64,000 nt of DNA. It comes from an uncultured Bacteroidaceae bacterium. Lineage in GTDB: Bacteria > Bacteroidota > Bacteroidia > Bacteroidales > Bacteroidaceae. The stretch spans positions 1 to 64,000 of the forward strand of contig CAJOCU010000001.1 of assembly GCA_905233765.1 (NCBI GenBank), written 5' to 3'. The position numbers were made by a program, and so were the translations under genes. The first letter of the stretch is position 1. Every line of letters starts with the position of its first letter. This document shows positions 1 to 9,230 of the stretch, one piece after another. The notes beneath the pieces were generated by a model that was not told the origin of the DNA, ran no database searches, and saw nothing but the letters and a program-made list of their open reading frames with translations.

Positions 1-60
1 CAAAGCGAGCGTAATCTATAGCCCCTGAAAACAGGGGTCAACTCGTCTCGTTTGCGGGTG

Positions 61-92
61 CAAAGGTACGGCGACTTTTTCATTCCTGCAAG
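61..92 (-). promoter_or_regulatory. Promoter reading left out of the window
   Basis: On the minus strand a TACCTTTG -7 element (61-68) is preceded by CTTG (89-92) at a 20-base spacing, the Bacteroidetes sigma-70 layout. It would drive a gene beyond the left edge. A small hairpin (CCCCTG, AAAA loop, CAGGGG at 22-37) lies in the leader. No gene is visible in bases 1-201. Confidence 0.6.
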
Positions 93-201
93 CGTTTCAA
101 CGAAAAAGTGAGAGAAAACAAGAAAAAAAACTTAAGATCGACCGCTTGAAGAGCAAAAAACGGGGCTACAAGGGGCGTCTCCCGCGCACACGCGTAATAT
201 A

Positions 202-1440
202 TTAAGGTGTGCTGCGTCCCACCAACGATGAATGCATCACATTGGCAGGTGGTCGCTGATGGCAGAGTTCCTCGCGCATAAAATCCATGTAAGGAGCCAC
301 ATGAGAGAAAAAGCGCCGATAGCCCTCGCAAAGATAGTTGAGACCATGTTCGCCATCCGCCGTCGTCGCGAAGCGGTCTTTGGGACAGCCGCCATTACAT
401 GCGAAGCGCCACTCACACGTTAGACACTGACGCGGCAGGCCTTCAAGTTTGGAGCGTCCAAAAGCACGCTGACGTGGGCTGTACATCATGGATGTGATGC
501 TATCATGGTGGATATTTCCCAGCAAATACTCTGGAAAGACAAAATGGTCACAACTATAGACATCTCCATTATGTTCCAAGACAGCGGCGTGACCACATGT
601 TTCAGCCATAGAACAGACACCGGGGGCCTCCCCTACCCAACGTGCCAGCGTGGAATCAAAGAGTTGCACATAGACCTCGCCCACGTCCTGACGGACCCAT
701 TCGTCAAAGATGGCGCAGGCAAAATGAGCGTACTGCTCCGGCGTGACTGTGAAATCAGCCAATCTGGCCTGTTCTTCTGCAACAGAAGCGAGGCGGCGGC
801 CATCAGTATGCGGAACGAGTCGTTCTACAATAGGTGTAAACTGAATGTAACGCGCCCCGAGATCCTTGAAAAAATGATAGACTTCGAGCGGATAGTCCGC
901 ATTATAGTTGTTCACAACTCCCATTACATTCCACTCAACATCGTGCTTTTTTAGAAGCTCTATGCCTCGCAGAACTTTATGATAGGAGGAACTGTTCGCT
1001 TGCGTCCGACGATATGCATCATGGAACTGCTGTGGTCCATCAATGGATATGCCGATGAGCCAGTCGTTTTCACGAAAGAAGGAGCACCATTCATCTGTGA
1101 GCAGCGTTCCGTTGGTCTGCAAGCAATTGTCTATTTGACGTCCAGCAGCATAGCGGCATTGCAAGTCCAACACCTTCCTGTAAAAACTCAGGGGTCGCAT
1201 GAGCGGTTCTCCACCATGCCACGTGAAGAGCACCTGCTGCTGTGTTTGCGATTCTATATACTGACGAATGAATGTCTCCAAGGTCGCATCACTCATATAG
1301 AGGCCACGATGGTCGCCATGATCGGCGTAAAGAAGACCTTTCTCTAAATAGTAGCAATACTTGCACGACAGATTACACAAGCTGCCGACAGGTTTTGCCA
1401 TCAGGTAGAGTGGCGCTGCGAGGGGTGCGAGAGAGCTCAT
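202..1440 (-). CDS. Anaerobic sulfatase-maturating enzyme-like radical SAM/SPASM protein
   Basis: This 412-residue protein has the radical SAM cluster motif CNLSCKYCYY near residue 25, followed by the GGEP motif, and a C-terminal SPASM region with cysteines in NGDVYSCDHF, CLTCEWRFACNGGC and a final YLCEGY. The family converts a Cys or Ser in sulfatases to formylglycine using S-adenosylmethionine and [4Fe-4S] clusters. The frame can be extended to a TTG at 1467, but the ATG at 1440 is preferred. It is the last gene of a tightly packed minus-strand block, just after the exo/endonuclease-fold gene. No sulfatase lies in the window, so its substrate must be elsewhere or may be another peptide. Confidence 0.85.
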   Translation of the reverse strand: MSSLAPLAAPLYLMAKPVGSLCNLSCKYCYYLEKGLLYADHGDHRGLYMSDATLETFIRQYIESQTQQQVLFTWHGGEPLMRPLSFYRKVLDLQCRYAAGRQIDNCLQTNGTLLTDEWCSFFRENDWLIGISIDGPQQFHDAYRRTQANSSSYHKVLRGIELLKKHDVEWNVMGVVNNYNADYPLEVYHFFKDLGARYIQFTPIVERLVPHTDGRRLASVAEEQARLADFTVTPEQYAHFACAIFDEWVRQDVGEVYVQLFDSTLARWVGEAPGVCSMAETCGHAAVLEHNGDVYSCDHFVFPEYLLGNIHHDSITSMMYSPRQRAFGRSKLEGLPRQCLTCEWRFACNGGCPKDRFATTADGEHGLNYLCEGYRRFFSHVAPYMDFMREELCHQRPPANVMHSSLVGRSTP

Positions 1441-1469
1441 TTTCAGGAATCTATTGGGAGTGGGCAATG

Positions 1470-2447
1470 TTACTTTATGGAGATGTCCAGCAAGACCGGC
1501 AAGTGATCACTCACACCACCATGACAGGTCGGACCCCGAAAAGTCCGACGCGGCATCGGCACACTATAGGTCTTGTTCTCTTCCATGAGCCACGGCAGTT
1601 GAATGGGTTTTGCCATGCCCTTTGTTTCCACTGATTCGGAAACAAGTATATGGTCTATCCACTGCCAGAATCCCTGGAAGCAGTATGTCCCTGCACACTT
1701 CGGATCATCCGTCAAGCGCAAAGGAGCATGTCTGAATATACGATCTCTGTGGTCTGCATTAAAATCGCCCATCGCTAAGATATGAGCCGGTTTCATGGTC
1801 CGTTCCTTTACCTTATCTACGCTATCCACGACATTCCATAGCGTTTGTGCCGCCAACCTACGGTTTTGATCCCCTTCATGACCGCCAGTCCGGCTGGGAA
1901 GGTGAACGACAAAAACATGAAGCGTGTCAGTACCCTCGTTCGTCAACACCAGTCCTTTGGCATAAAGGATATCTCGAGTAGGCCTTAGGCCTTCCGCTTT
2001 GCTAGGGACTCGCACTGCGCGCTGTTCCAGGAGCTTAAAGCGAGAAGGTTGATATAGCAAGGCCACATCTATTCCGCGGGCATCCTCACACTGGGTCATC
2101 ACATAGCTGTATCCTAAGTTACGGAGCACACTCCTTTTTGTCAGCGTAGTCAGGACGCTATCATTCTCGACCTCGCACATCCCTATGAGATCCGGGATTC
2201 CACCGTCCTCCGATACCGCAGCAATGACGCGCGACAGATCCGTCAGTTTTTTCCAATATCTATGCTTGGTCCATTTTCGTGCTGCTTGTGGCAGGAATTC
2301 CTCATCTTGGAATCCTTCGTCGTGGATGGTGTCGAAAAGATTCTCCACGTTCCACGTCATGACCCGTAATGGATAATAGGATTGTGCCATCGTCATGCAC
2401 AATCCTATTACGAGTGTCAGGAATAAAAGAAGTCGTCGCAAACTCAC
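1470..2447 (-). CDS. Secreted endonuclease/exonuclease/phosphatase-family protein
   Basis: This 325-residue protein begins with a hydrophobic signal peptide (LLLFLTLVIGL) and carries the EEP fold signatures: MTWNVENLFD near the N-terminus, CEVEND, GDFNADHRD and a terminal SDHLPV. These residues bind metal and activate water in DNase I-like phosphodiesterases. The fold covers nucleases, phosphatases and lipid phosphodiesterases, so the substrate cannot be told. The start is a GTG whose bases overlap the TGA stop of the ACT gene (GTGA), which suggests translational coupling. The export signal points to a periplasmic or outer-surface role. Confidence 0.82.
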   Translation of the reverse strand: MSLRRLLLFLTLVIGLCMTMAQSYYPLRVMTWNVENLFDTIHDEGFQDEEFLPQAARKWTKHRYWKKLTDLSRVIAAVSEDGGIPDLIGMCEVENDSVLTTLTKRSVLRNLGYSYVMTQCEDARGIDVALLYQPSRFKLLEQRAVRVPSKAEGLRPTRDILYAKGLVLTNEGTDTLHVFVVHLPSRTGGHEGDQNRRLAAQTLWNVVDSVDKVKERTMKPAHILAMGDFNADHRDRIFRHAPLRLTDDPKCAGTYCFQGFWQWIDHILVSESVETKGMAKPIQLPWLMEENKTYSVPMPRRTFRGPTCHGGVSDHLPVLLDISIK

Positions 2448-2869
2448 ATGCCGGAAAGCTCGCCCTCGTCAATGCTCCTGAGCTGGTTGTCAGCGATGAC
2501 GGCAGCCGCCTTTTCGTTGTTATCTGTACGGAAGACAAGAATTCCTTTGCCACGGAGCAGGAAAGAGTACATATAAGTGATGCTGATTCCAGCCTCACTA
2601 AAAGCCTTCACGGCGTCTGCCGCGCGGCCGGGCTGATCATCAATGGCCAGCGCAAAGACATCGCTGAGAGCAACAGCAACGCCTGCCTTCTTCAGTTCCT
2701 CGCAAGCACGCATTGGCTCGCTGCAGATGAGACGATAGATGCCGTATTCTGCGGTATCTGCGATGGTAGAGGCAATAATCTGGATATTGGCCTGCTTCAG
2801 AGCGTCGAGCACCTTGATGAGTGTACCCGAACGGTTCTCAATGAAAATGGAAAGTTGATGGATAGTCAT
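2444..2869 (-). CDS. ACT-domain amino-acid-binding protein
   Basis: This 141-residue protein is built of two ACT-like halves. The first starts QLSIFIENRSGTLIKVLDAL (about 5-65) and the second covers the region of FALAIDDQPGRAADAVKAF (about 72-135). ACT domains bind small ligands, usually amino acids, and regulate enzymes. In many Bacteroidetes and archaea a small ACT protein sits beside phenylacetate-CoA ligase, as it does here 47 bases downstream. A sensor of aromatic amino acids is a reasonable inference. It overlaps the next gene by four bases. Confidence 0.82.
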   Translation of the reverse strand: MTIHQLSIFIENRSGTLIKVLDALKQANIQIIASTIADTAEYGIYRLICSEPMRACEELKKAGVAVALSDVFALAIDDQPGRAADAVKAFSEAGISITYMYSFLLRGKGILVFRTDNNEKAAAVIADNQLRSIDEGELSGM

Positions 2870-2872
2870 ATC

Positions 2873-2915
2873 GAGCTTTAGTTTAAAGTTTAAGGTTTAT
2901 AGTTTAAAGTCCAAC
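2873..2915. repeat. AT-rich short repeat tract (GTTTAAA type)
   Basis: The gap between the ACT gene and the ligase gene is filled by near-repeats of GTTTAAAG/GTTTAAGG. The same unit recurs at 55508-55536, before rnpB. Confidence 0.6.
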
Positions 2916-2916
2916 A

Positions 2917-4275
2917 CTACTGATACACTTTTCGCTTATCAACCACGCGGACGGCCTTGCCCTCGCTGACGGGCAGCGAGCCCTTGGCGACGAGCTTCAC
3001 GATGGGCTTCAGCAGGATCTCGTCGCCCAGCTGATGACGAATCTCCTTCTCCAGCGTTTGCAGCTTGGCGAAATCGTCGGTGCCCTCGTTGAGTTCCACT
3101 TCGACAATCATCTGGTCGTTGTTGTCCTCGGTAACAAGCGTGATCAGGTAGTTCGTGCCCACCTCGGGGAACTTCATCAGGATCTTCTCAATCTGTATCG
3201 GGAAGATGTTCACACCACGCAGCACAATCATATCATCGCTGCGACCACGCATGCGGTCGATGCGGACATGGTTGCGGCCACAGGGGCATGTGCGTCCAAG
3301 GACTCGGGTGAGGTCGCGCGTGCGGTAGCGCAGCAACGGCATCGCCTCGCGGCAGAGCGTCGTCAGCACCAGCTCGCCGATCTCGCCGTCGGGCACAGGC
3401 TCCAGCGGATTCACGATCTCCACGATATAGTAGTCTTCCCAGAAGTGCATGCCGTTCTGCTCGGGGCATTCGAAGCCTACGCCCGGGCCGCACATCTCGC
3501 TCATGCCGAAGGAGTTGTAGGCCTTCACGCCCATCATCTCCTCGATGCGCTTGCGTTGCTCCTCGCTGTGAGGCTCGGCACCGATGGCCAGCACCTTCAG
3601 CTTCGTGTCGCGACGTGGGTCAACGCCCTCCTGCTGCATCACCTCATAGAGGCGGGTGACATAGCTCGGGATGGCGTGGATGGCCGTCGTGCCGAAGTCC
3701 TTGATGAACTTGATCTGGCGCAGTGAGTTACCGGCCGCCGCAGGCACCGTCAGCATACCCAGCTTCTCAGCACCATACTGGAAGCCCAGGCCGCCCGTGA
3801 ACATACCATAGCCGCTGGAGTTCTGGAACACATCGTCGGGGCGCAAGCCCACCATCCACAGGTTACGCGCTACCTGGTTAGCCCACTCGTCCAGGTCCTT
3901 CTTCGTATGAAGGATGACCGTGGGGTTACCCGTCGTGCCGCTGCTGGAGTGCAGGCGCACACAATCGCGAATGGGGACACAGGCCATACCGAAGGGGTAT
4001 GTCTCGCGCAGGTCCTGCTTCGTGGTGAAAGGCAGCTTGCGCACATCGGCCAGCGTCTTGATATCGTCGGGCGTGATGCCAGCCTCGTCGAACTTCTTGC
4101 GGTAGAACTCATTGTTCATGCAGTGGCGCACTGTCTTCTGCAAACGTTCCAGCTGCAAAGCCTCAATCTCGGAACGGGAGAGGGTTTCTACTTCAGGATT
4201 AAAAAATGGAGACCCTCCCCCGGCCCCTCCCGTCAGGGAGGGGTGAGGCTGGCGCATTGTTTCATTTTTTTCCAT
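2917..4275 (-). CDS. paaK: Phenylacetate-CoA ligase (first copy)
   Basis: This 452-residue AMP-forming ligase activates phenylacetate or a related aryl acid to its CoA thioester. The P-loop-like SSSGTTGNPTVI lies near residue 110, the adenylate motif YNSFGMSEM near 255 and the hinge YRTRDLTRVLGR near 318. The C-terminal AMP-binding domain holds RGVNIFPIQIE. The length is normal except for about 20 residues at the N-terminus (MRQPHPSLTGGAGGGSP), which are encoded by a GC-rich palindromic repeat lying between the ATG and the conserved FFNPEVETLS. A paralogue lies directly upstream and an ACT gene downstream, an arrangement seen with arylpyruvate oxidoreductases, and iorAB is in this window. Confidence 0.93.
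   Translation of the reverse strand: MEKNETMRQPHPSLTGGAGGGSPFFNPEVETLSRSEIEALQLERLQKTVRHCMNNEFYRKKFDEAGITPDDIKTLADVRKLPFTTKQDLRETYPFGMACVPIRDCVRLHSSSGTTGNPTVILHTKKDLDEWANQVARNLWMVGLRPDDVFQNSSGYGMFTGGLGFQYGAEKLGMLTVPAAAGNSLRQIKFIKDFGTTAIHAIPSYVTRLYEVMQQEGVDPRRDTKLKVLAIGAEPHSEEQRKRIEEMMGVKAYNSFGMSEMCGPGVGFECPEQNGMHFWEDYYIVEIVNPLEPVPDGEIGELVLTTLCREAMPLLRYRTRDLTRVLGRTCPCGRNHVRIDRMRGRSDDMIVLRGVNIFPIQIEKILMKFPEVGTNYLITLVTEDNNDQMIVEVELNEGTDDFAKLQTLEKEIRHQLGDEILLKPIVKLVAKGSLPVSEGKAVRVVDKRKVYQ
4209..4252. repeat. GC-rich palindromic repeat, in frame in paaK
   Basis: CCCCTCCC (4224-4231), a four-base loop, then GGGAGGGG (4236-4243), with C-rich and G-rich flanks. It lies inside the coding region of the ligase and is read as the PHPSLTGGAGGGSP segment. 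Confidence 0.8.
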
Positions 4276-4319
4276 ATTATCAATATGTTGTTTTATATAT
4301 ATCTGTAATCTGACCGCAG

Positions 4320-4357
4320 ACCTACCCTCCCTGACGGGAGGGGTAAGGGGTGGGTCT
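4320..4357. repeat. GC-rich palindromic repeat between the two ligase genes
   Basis: CCCTCCC, loop TGAC, GGGAGGG, followed by GGGTAAGGGGTGGGTCT. It is the same family as the copy at 4209-4252, in opposite orientation. It abuts the stop of the upstream ligase gene. Confidence 0.8.
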
Positions 4358-5663
4358 AAAGTTTACGTTTATCCACCACATGAGCACTCTTGCCCTGACT
4401 GCGCTCGATGGTGTTGGGCGCCTTCAGCTGCACCTTGGCGGCGATGCTGAGCACGCTCTTGAGCTTGGCGGCCAGCTTCTTCTCGAGCTGATCCACTGCG
4501 GCGGGCGTATCGAAGACGCCGGTGAAATACTCCTGACGGATCTCCACCTGCACCTGCAGCGTGTCGAGGTTGTTGACGCGATCGACCACGAGCATATAGC
4601 GCGGTGCGAACTCCGGCATCGACAGCACGACGCTCTCCACCTGCGAGGGGAACACGTTGATGCCTCGGATGATGAGCATATCGTCCGAGCGGCCTTCGAT
4701 GCGGCCCATGCGCACCTCCGTGCGACCGCAGTCGCAGGTGCCGGGCATCAGCGAGCAGAGGTCGCGGGTGCGATAGCGCAGCACCGGCATACCTTCCTTC
4801 GTCAGCGTCGTGAACACCAGCTCACCCGTCTGTCCGGCGGGCAGCGGCTCAAGCGTGGTAGGATTGATGATCTCGGGATAGAAATGGTCCTCGCAGATGT
4901 GCGAGCCGTGCTGCATCTGACATTCGTAGCTGACACTCGGCCCCATCACCTCCGACAGGCCATAGATGTTATAACCCTTCAGTCCCAGGCGCTCCTCGAT
5001 TTCCTTACGCATACTCTCCGTCCAGGGCTCCGCACCGAATGCGCCGATGCGCAGCTTGATGTCCTCCTTACGGATACCCAGCTTGTCCATCGTCTCAGCC
5101 AGATATAGCGCATACGACGGCGTGCACGCCAGACCCGTGATGCCGAGGTCGCGGATGAGCTTCAGGTGTTTCTCCGTGTTACCCGTACCTGCGGGGATGA
5201 CCGAGGCACCGAGGTGCTCCACGCCATAGTGAGCACCCAGACCGCCCGTGAACAGACCGTAGCCATAGGCCACGGAGAAGATGTCGTCGCGCGTGACGCC
5301 GTAGGCTGTCAGACAGCGTGCCATACACTCACTCCATACACCTATATCTTTACGCGTATAGCCCACGATGGTGGGGTTACCCGTCGTGCCGCTGCTGGCA
5401 TGCACACGGATAATCTCGCTCTGCGGTGCCGCCTGCAGGCCGAAGGGATAGTTGTCGCGCAAGTCCTTCTTCGTCGTAAAGGGCAACTTGGTGATATCCT
5501 CGATGGTCTGAATGTCATCGGGACGGATATCCATCTCCTGCAGCTTATTGCGGTAGAAGGGTACGTTGTGATACACATACTCCACAATCTTGTGGAGTCT
5601 CTTTCCTTGGAGCGCGCTTCTCTCGTCACGGCTCATGCATTCTTTATTTGGATTCCAAATCAT
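4356..5663 (-). CDS. Phenylacetate-CoA ligase (second copy)
   Basis: This 435-residue protein is a paralogue of the downstream ligase, with ASSGTTGNPTIVGYTRKD near residue 95, YNIYGLSEVMGPS near 240, YRTRDLCSLMPGTCDCGR near 303 and RGINVFPSQVE near 345. The ATG at 5663 (MIWNPNKE) matches the usual family N-terminus; the open frame runs upstream to 5771 but that part crosses the promoter. The two copies probably differ in aryl acid preference (phenylacetate, 4-hydroxyphenylacetate, indoleacetate), which is an inference. A TACTTTTG -7 element lies about 35 bases upstream of the start. Confidence 0.93.
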   Translation of the reverse strand: MIWNPNKECMSRDERSALQGKRLHKIVEYVYHNVPFYRNKLQEMDIRPDDIQTIEDITKLPFTTKKDLRDNYPFGLQAAPQSEIIRVHASSGTTGNPTIVGYTRKDIGVWSECMARCLTAYGVTRDDIFSVAYGYGLFTGGLGAHYGVEHLGASVIPAGTGNTEKHLKLIRDLGITGLACTPSYALYLAETMDKLGIRKEDIKLRIGAFGAEPWTESMRKEIEERLGLKGYNIYGLSEVMGPSVSYECQMQHGSHICEDHFYPEIINPTTLEPLPAGQTGELVFTTLTKEGMPVLRYRTRDLCSLMPGTCDCGRTEVRMGRIEGRSDDMLIIRGINVFPSQVESVVLSMPEFAPRYMLVVDRVNNLDTLQVQVEIRQEYFTGVFDTPAAVDQLEKKLAAKLKSVLSIAAKVQLKAPNTIERSQGKSAHVVDKRKL

Positions 5664-5697
5664 TCGCGTTATGTATAAATAGGAGAAAAAATCCGTG

Positions 5698-5705
5698 CAA
5701 AAGTA
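5698..5705 (-). promoter_or_regulatory. Predicted -7 promoter element for the ligase genes
   Basis: TACTTTTG on the minus strand matches the Bacteroidetes TAnnTTTG element. A CTTG lies 22 bases upstream. It separates the ligase/ACT genes from the TonB receptor gene. Confidence 0.5.
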
Positions 5706-5757
5706 CAAATTATTCTGCGTTTTGCTGCAAGAAAGTGACAAAAATATATGTTTTCCT

Positions 5758-7683
5758 CTAGAACGACACATGAATGCCGGCCATCACCGTGGCTCGCGGC
5801 ATCGGGAAACCGTAGTTGATCTCGTAGCGCTGTGCCAGCAGGTTCTCGCCGCGCAGCCAGATCTTCACCTGCGGGAACAGATGATAGGAGGCGGAGGCAT
5901 TGAGCAGGAAGAAGGTGTCTTCCTCCACATCGCCGAAGCCGTTGCCATCGCTGTCTTTCCACAACCCGTTGACGCATTGCAGACCGGCCGTCAGCTCCAG
6001 ACCACACACACGGTAGCAGGCACCGAGATAGCCCTTATATGTAGGCGACGCTGGAATGCGACTGTCGGAGGGCATGTGAAGATAGCTGTGATTGGTGTTC
6101 AGCGCCCAGTGGCTGTTGATGTTCCAGGCGGCCTCCACCTCTGCGCCACAATGTTCGGTGGCTCCGGTGTTCACATTGGCCCTACGGCCCAGTTCCTGTG
6201 ACATCGTAGCGGCAATCAGGTTGTCTGCCTTCAGGTAGAAGAGGTTCACGCCATAGGTGAGGCGTCCATTGAGCAGACGGTGTTTCCATGCCAACTCGTA
6301 GTTCCACAAGCGCTCGGGCTTCAGGTCGGGATTCGCCACGGCATAGAGGTACATCTCGCGCAGGTTCGGCACACGGAAGCCCTTGCCAGCGCTTAGCTTC
6401 AGCTCGCCGTTCTTCGCGGGACGGAAGATTAAACCGCCCTGTGGCACCCATTCGCCGCCCACTTCGCTGTGGTGGTCGTAGCGTACACCGGCTTCAAGGG
6501 TGAGCCATTTGACAATGTCCTGACGCAGATCGACATAGCCTGCCAGTTCTGTGAGATTCTTCTCCAGCGGATAGTGCATATTCTGCTCCATCTTTCGGTT
6601 CAGGCGCTCCCGCGTGGCCGTGCTCTCGTTCCAGCATTCGCCGTGGATATTCTGGTAGTCGAAGCCCAGGGTGACCCAGCTCCCTTTCCACAACCGAACA
6701 CCTTGGTGCACGCTCACGCCCGAGAGGGCATCGTTGGAGCGGAAGAGGTAGTCGCGCGGACTGGCAGAAGCGAGATGACCGTCGTTGATCTTATGGCGAC
6801 CGAAATTGTGATAGACGCTGATGGCGCCGCTCGTGCGGTCGTAGTGGTTCTCCACGCTGGCCTCCACAACGCTACGGTTCACCCATTGGCGCGCGCCGAG
6901 CAAAGGTGCTTGTTCGGGACCGGGATTGGAAGCGGCGAAATGTGTGAGATTGGCCGATGCCCAGGCACGCCAGTGCGACGAGAAGTCGTAGCCGACCTTC
7001 ACAAAACCACCATATTGGTAGAAATCCATGAGCGGACGATGGTTATCACTGCCCTGGTAGTTGGCAGCCACCTCGCTGAAGAACTTTCCTACATGAACGC
7101 GGTTGTTCAACTCGCCCTGCACGCTGCCATAGCTGCCACCGCCAATGTTGAAATGTGTCACCACGGGCTTCGTCTGCGCCTGCTTCGTGACGATATTCAC
7201 CACGCCGCCCATCGCATTCGAACCATAGAGCAGCGAGGCTGGTCCGCGCACGACTTCTACATGGTCCGTCATCATCGTCTGGTAGGCGTCGGGAATGGCA
7301 TGACCATAGATGCCTTGGTACTGCGGATGGCCATCGACCAGCACCATCACGCGACCGCCGCCGGCGCTCATTCCGCGCAGGGTCATCGTGCCAGCCGCAT
7401 CACCGCTGACGCCATAACCCATCAGACCGCGTTGGGTGACATACATCCCAGGCACCTGTTCAGAGAGCGTCGGTAGGATGCTGACGCGCTCCTGCTGTGT
7501 GAGTTGTTGTTCGTTGACGGTCGTGACCGTGGCTACGATGGCACGTTCGGGCGCTGCCGAACGGGTTCCGGTGACAACGATGTCCTGCATCAGAGAGTCA
7601 CTAATGACTTCATCGTCAGCAATTGCGATTTGAGCGATCAGAACGGCAAAGGCTGCCAGGGCAAAGCGTGTGGTGTTGAACAT
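5758..7683 (-). CDS. TonB-dependent outer-membrane receptor
   Basis: This 641-residue receptor starts with a signal peptide (FALAAFAVLIAQIAIA). A TonB-box-like DIVVTGTRS at about 34 is followed by a plug domain with LVDGHPQYQGIYG and VEVVRGPASLLYGSNAMGG. The remainder is a beta-barrel that ends in an aromatic residue (MAGIHVSF). Such receptors import siderophores, cobalamin, haem or metals using the TonB/ExbBD complex. The size and plug resemble the BtuB/CirA group rather than the larger SusC group, and no SusD partner is present. The ligand cannot be told. It is 22 bases downstream of the symporter gene. Confidence 0.9.
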   Translation of the reverse strand: MFNTTRFALAAFAVLIAQIAIADDEVISDSLMQDIVVTGTRSAAPERAIVATVTTVNEQQLTQQERVSILPTLSEQVPGMYVTQRGLMGYGVSGDAAGTMTLRGMSAGGGRVMVLVDGHPQYQGIYGHAIPDAYQTMMTDHVEVVRGPASLLYGSNAMGGVVNIVTKQAQTKPVVTHFNIGGGSYGSVQGELNNRVHVGKFFSEVAANYQGSDNHRPLMDFYQYGGFVKVGYDFSSHWRAWASANLTHFAASNPGPEQAPLLGARQWVNRSVVEASVENHYDRTSGAISVYHNFGRHKINDGHLASASPRDYLFRSNDALSGVSVHQGVRLWKGSWVTLGFDYQNIHGECWNESTATRERLNRKMEQNMHYPLEKNLTELAGYVDLRQDIVKWLTLEAGVRYDHHSEVGGEWVPQGGLIFRPAKNGELKLSAGKGFRVPNLREMYLYAVANPDLKPERLWNYELAWKHRLLNGRLTYGVNLFYLKADNLIAATMSQELGRRANVNTGATEHCGAEVEAAWNINSHWALNTNHSYLHMPSDSRIPASPTYKGYLGACYRVCGLELTAGLQCVNGLWKDSDGNGFGDVEEDTFFLLNASASYHLFPQVKIWLRGENLLAQRYEINYGFPMPRATVMAGIHVSF

Positions 7684-7705
7684 TTTATGGTGCGATAGTA
7701 TGTGA

Positions 7706-9229
7706 TTACTTGTAGCAGGTGAACATCCGATCCACGTCGCTGCGCGACATCTTCGGTGTTAGCAGGCTGACGATGAGAACCACGGGGAAACCGCCGAGCA
7801 TGGCGATGGCACCGCAATTAATGGGGTTGATGGGATTACCCAGAAGCATATTGATGACCGTGAGACCCACGCCCCAGGCGAAGCAGGCCCAGACGGCAGC
7901 GCGCGTCACGCCACGCCAGTACAGTCCCAGCATGAAGGGAGCCAGGAAGGCTCCTGCCAGGGCACCCCAGGAGATACCCATGAGCTGAGCGATGAACGTG
8001 GGCGGGTTCAAGGCAATCATCAGGGAGATGACGATGAAGAAGACGATGAGGACGCGCATCACCACGACCTTGCGACGCTCCACTTTCTCGGAGACGGTGT
8101 CGTCGATGGTTCCCTCTTCAACCTCACCGGGCAACGACTTCTTGTCGCGGTAGATGAGGTCGAGGGTCATCGTGCTCGATGAGGTCAGCACGAGCGAGGC
8201 CAGCGTGCTCATGGAGGCGGAGAGCACCAGCAGCACCACGAGGGCGATGAGCACGTCGGGCAGCGTCACGAGCATAGCAGGGACGATGGAGTCGAAGGCG
8301 ATCTTGCCCGTAGCCTCGTTGATGACGGGCTCGTAGAGACGGCCGAAGCCACCGAGGAAGTAGCAGCCGCCGGCCACGATGAAGGCGAAGATGGTGGAGA
8401 TGATGGTGCCGCGACGGATGGCACTCTCATCGGTGATGCTGTAGAATTTCCCGACCATCTGCGGAAGGCCCATCGTGCCGAGAGAGGTGAGGATGACCAC
8501 ACCGAGCAGGCCCCACGGATCGGGCCCGAACCACGACGCGAAGCCGCCGTTGACAGCAGGGTCGGCATCGGAGGGCAGCGCCGCCAGTTTCTCCACGGCC
8601 GTCGTCAGACCGCCCTGAGCATTCAGCACTGCCACGATGACAGCGACAATGCCAAACAGCATGATGATGCCCTGAATGAAGTCGTTCATGGCTGTGGCCT
8701 TGTAGCCGCCGAGGATGACATATACGGCGGTGAGGATGGACATAATGATGACGCAGTACTCATAAGGAATGTTGAAACCCATCTCAAAGAGGCGCGAGAT
8801 GCCGCTATAGACACCGGCGGTGTAGGGAATCAGGAACACGAAGGCAATGATGGAGGCACAGACGCGCAGGCCTTGGTCCTGGAAACGCGTGCCGAAGAAA
8901 TCCGGCATCGTACGGCTCTCGATGTGCTGCGTCATCAGCTTCGTGCGACGGCCCAGGATGAGCCACGCCAGCAGCGAACCGATGATGGCATTGCCGATAC
9001 CAATCCACGCCGAGGACAGGCCGTACTTCCAGCCGAACTGACCAGCATAGCCGACGAAGACGACAGCGGAGAAATAGGAGGTGCCATAGGCAAATGCTGT
9101 CAGCCACGGACCCACGGAGCGGCCTCCGAGCACGAAGCCGTCCACACTACTGGCCTGTTTGCGGGAGTAGAGTCCCACGCCTACCATCACGACCAGAAAG
9201 ATGATGGTCAGGAGAACTTTGATGAACAT
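7706..9229 (-). CDS. Sodium/solute symporter (SSS family)
   Basis: This 507-residue inner-membrane protein has about 13 hydrophobic segments and the SSS-family layout: an N-terminal helix with LYSRKQASSVDGFVLGGRSVG, then TAFAYGTSYFSAVVFVGYAG, and a long array of transmembrane helices. SSS proteins couple Na+ entry to uptake of sugars, amino acids, acids or vitamins. It is most like PutP/PanF-type members but the substrate cannot be assigned. It is one base from the porin gene, so porin and symporter may form an outer/inner membrane uptake pair. Confidence 0.9.
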   Translation of the reverse strand: MFIKVLLTIIFLVVMVGVGLYSRKQASSVDGFVLGGRSVGPWLTAFAYGTSYFSAVVFVGYAGQFGWKYGLSSAWIGIGNAIIGSLLAWLILGRRTKLMTQHIESRTMPDFFGTRFQDQGLRVCASIIAFVFLIPYTAGVYSGISRLFEMGFNIPYEYCVIIMSILTAVYVILGGYKATAMNDFIQGIIMLFGIVAVIVAVLNAQGGLTTAVEKLAALPSDADPAVNGGFASWFGPDPWGLLGVVILTSLGTMGLPQMVGKFYSITDESAIRRGTIISTIFAFIVAGGCYFLGGFGRLYEPVINEATGKIAFDSIVPAMLVTLPDVLIALVVLLVLSASMSTLASLVLTSSSTMTLDLIYRDKKSLPGEVEEGTIDDTVSEKVERRKVVVMRVLIVFFIVISLMIALNPPTFIAQLMGISWGALAGAFLAPFMLGLYWRGVTRAAVWACFAWGVGLTVINMLLGNPINPINCGAIAMLGGFPVVLIVSLLTPKMSRSDVDRMFTCYK

Positions 9230-9230
9230 A

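Noticed and set aside
80..331. Short minus-strand frame at the left end
   Set aside because: Overlaps the anSME-like gene and its downstream region; no family resemblance, start or promoter support.
5664..5771. N-terminal extension of the second ligase up to 5771
   Set aside because: The added residues (CSKTQNNLYFCTDFF) resemble no ligase and cross a TACTTTTG promoter element and the end of the TonB receptor gene.
7684..7705. Riboswitch before the TonB receptor
   Set aside because: Only 22 bases separate the symporter and receptor genes, so no cobalamin or similar riboswitch can fit.
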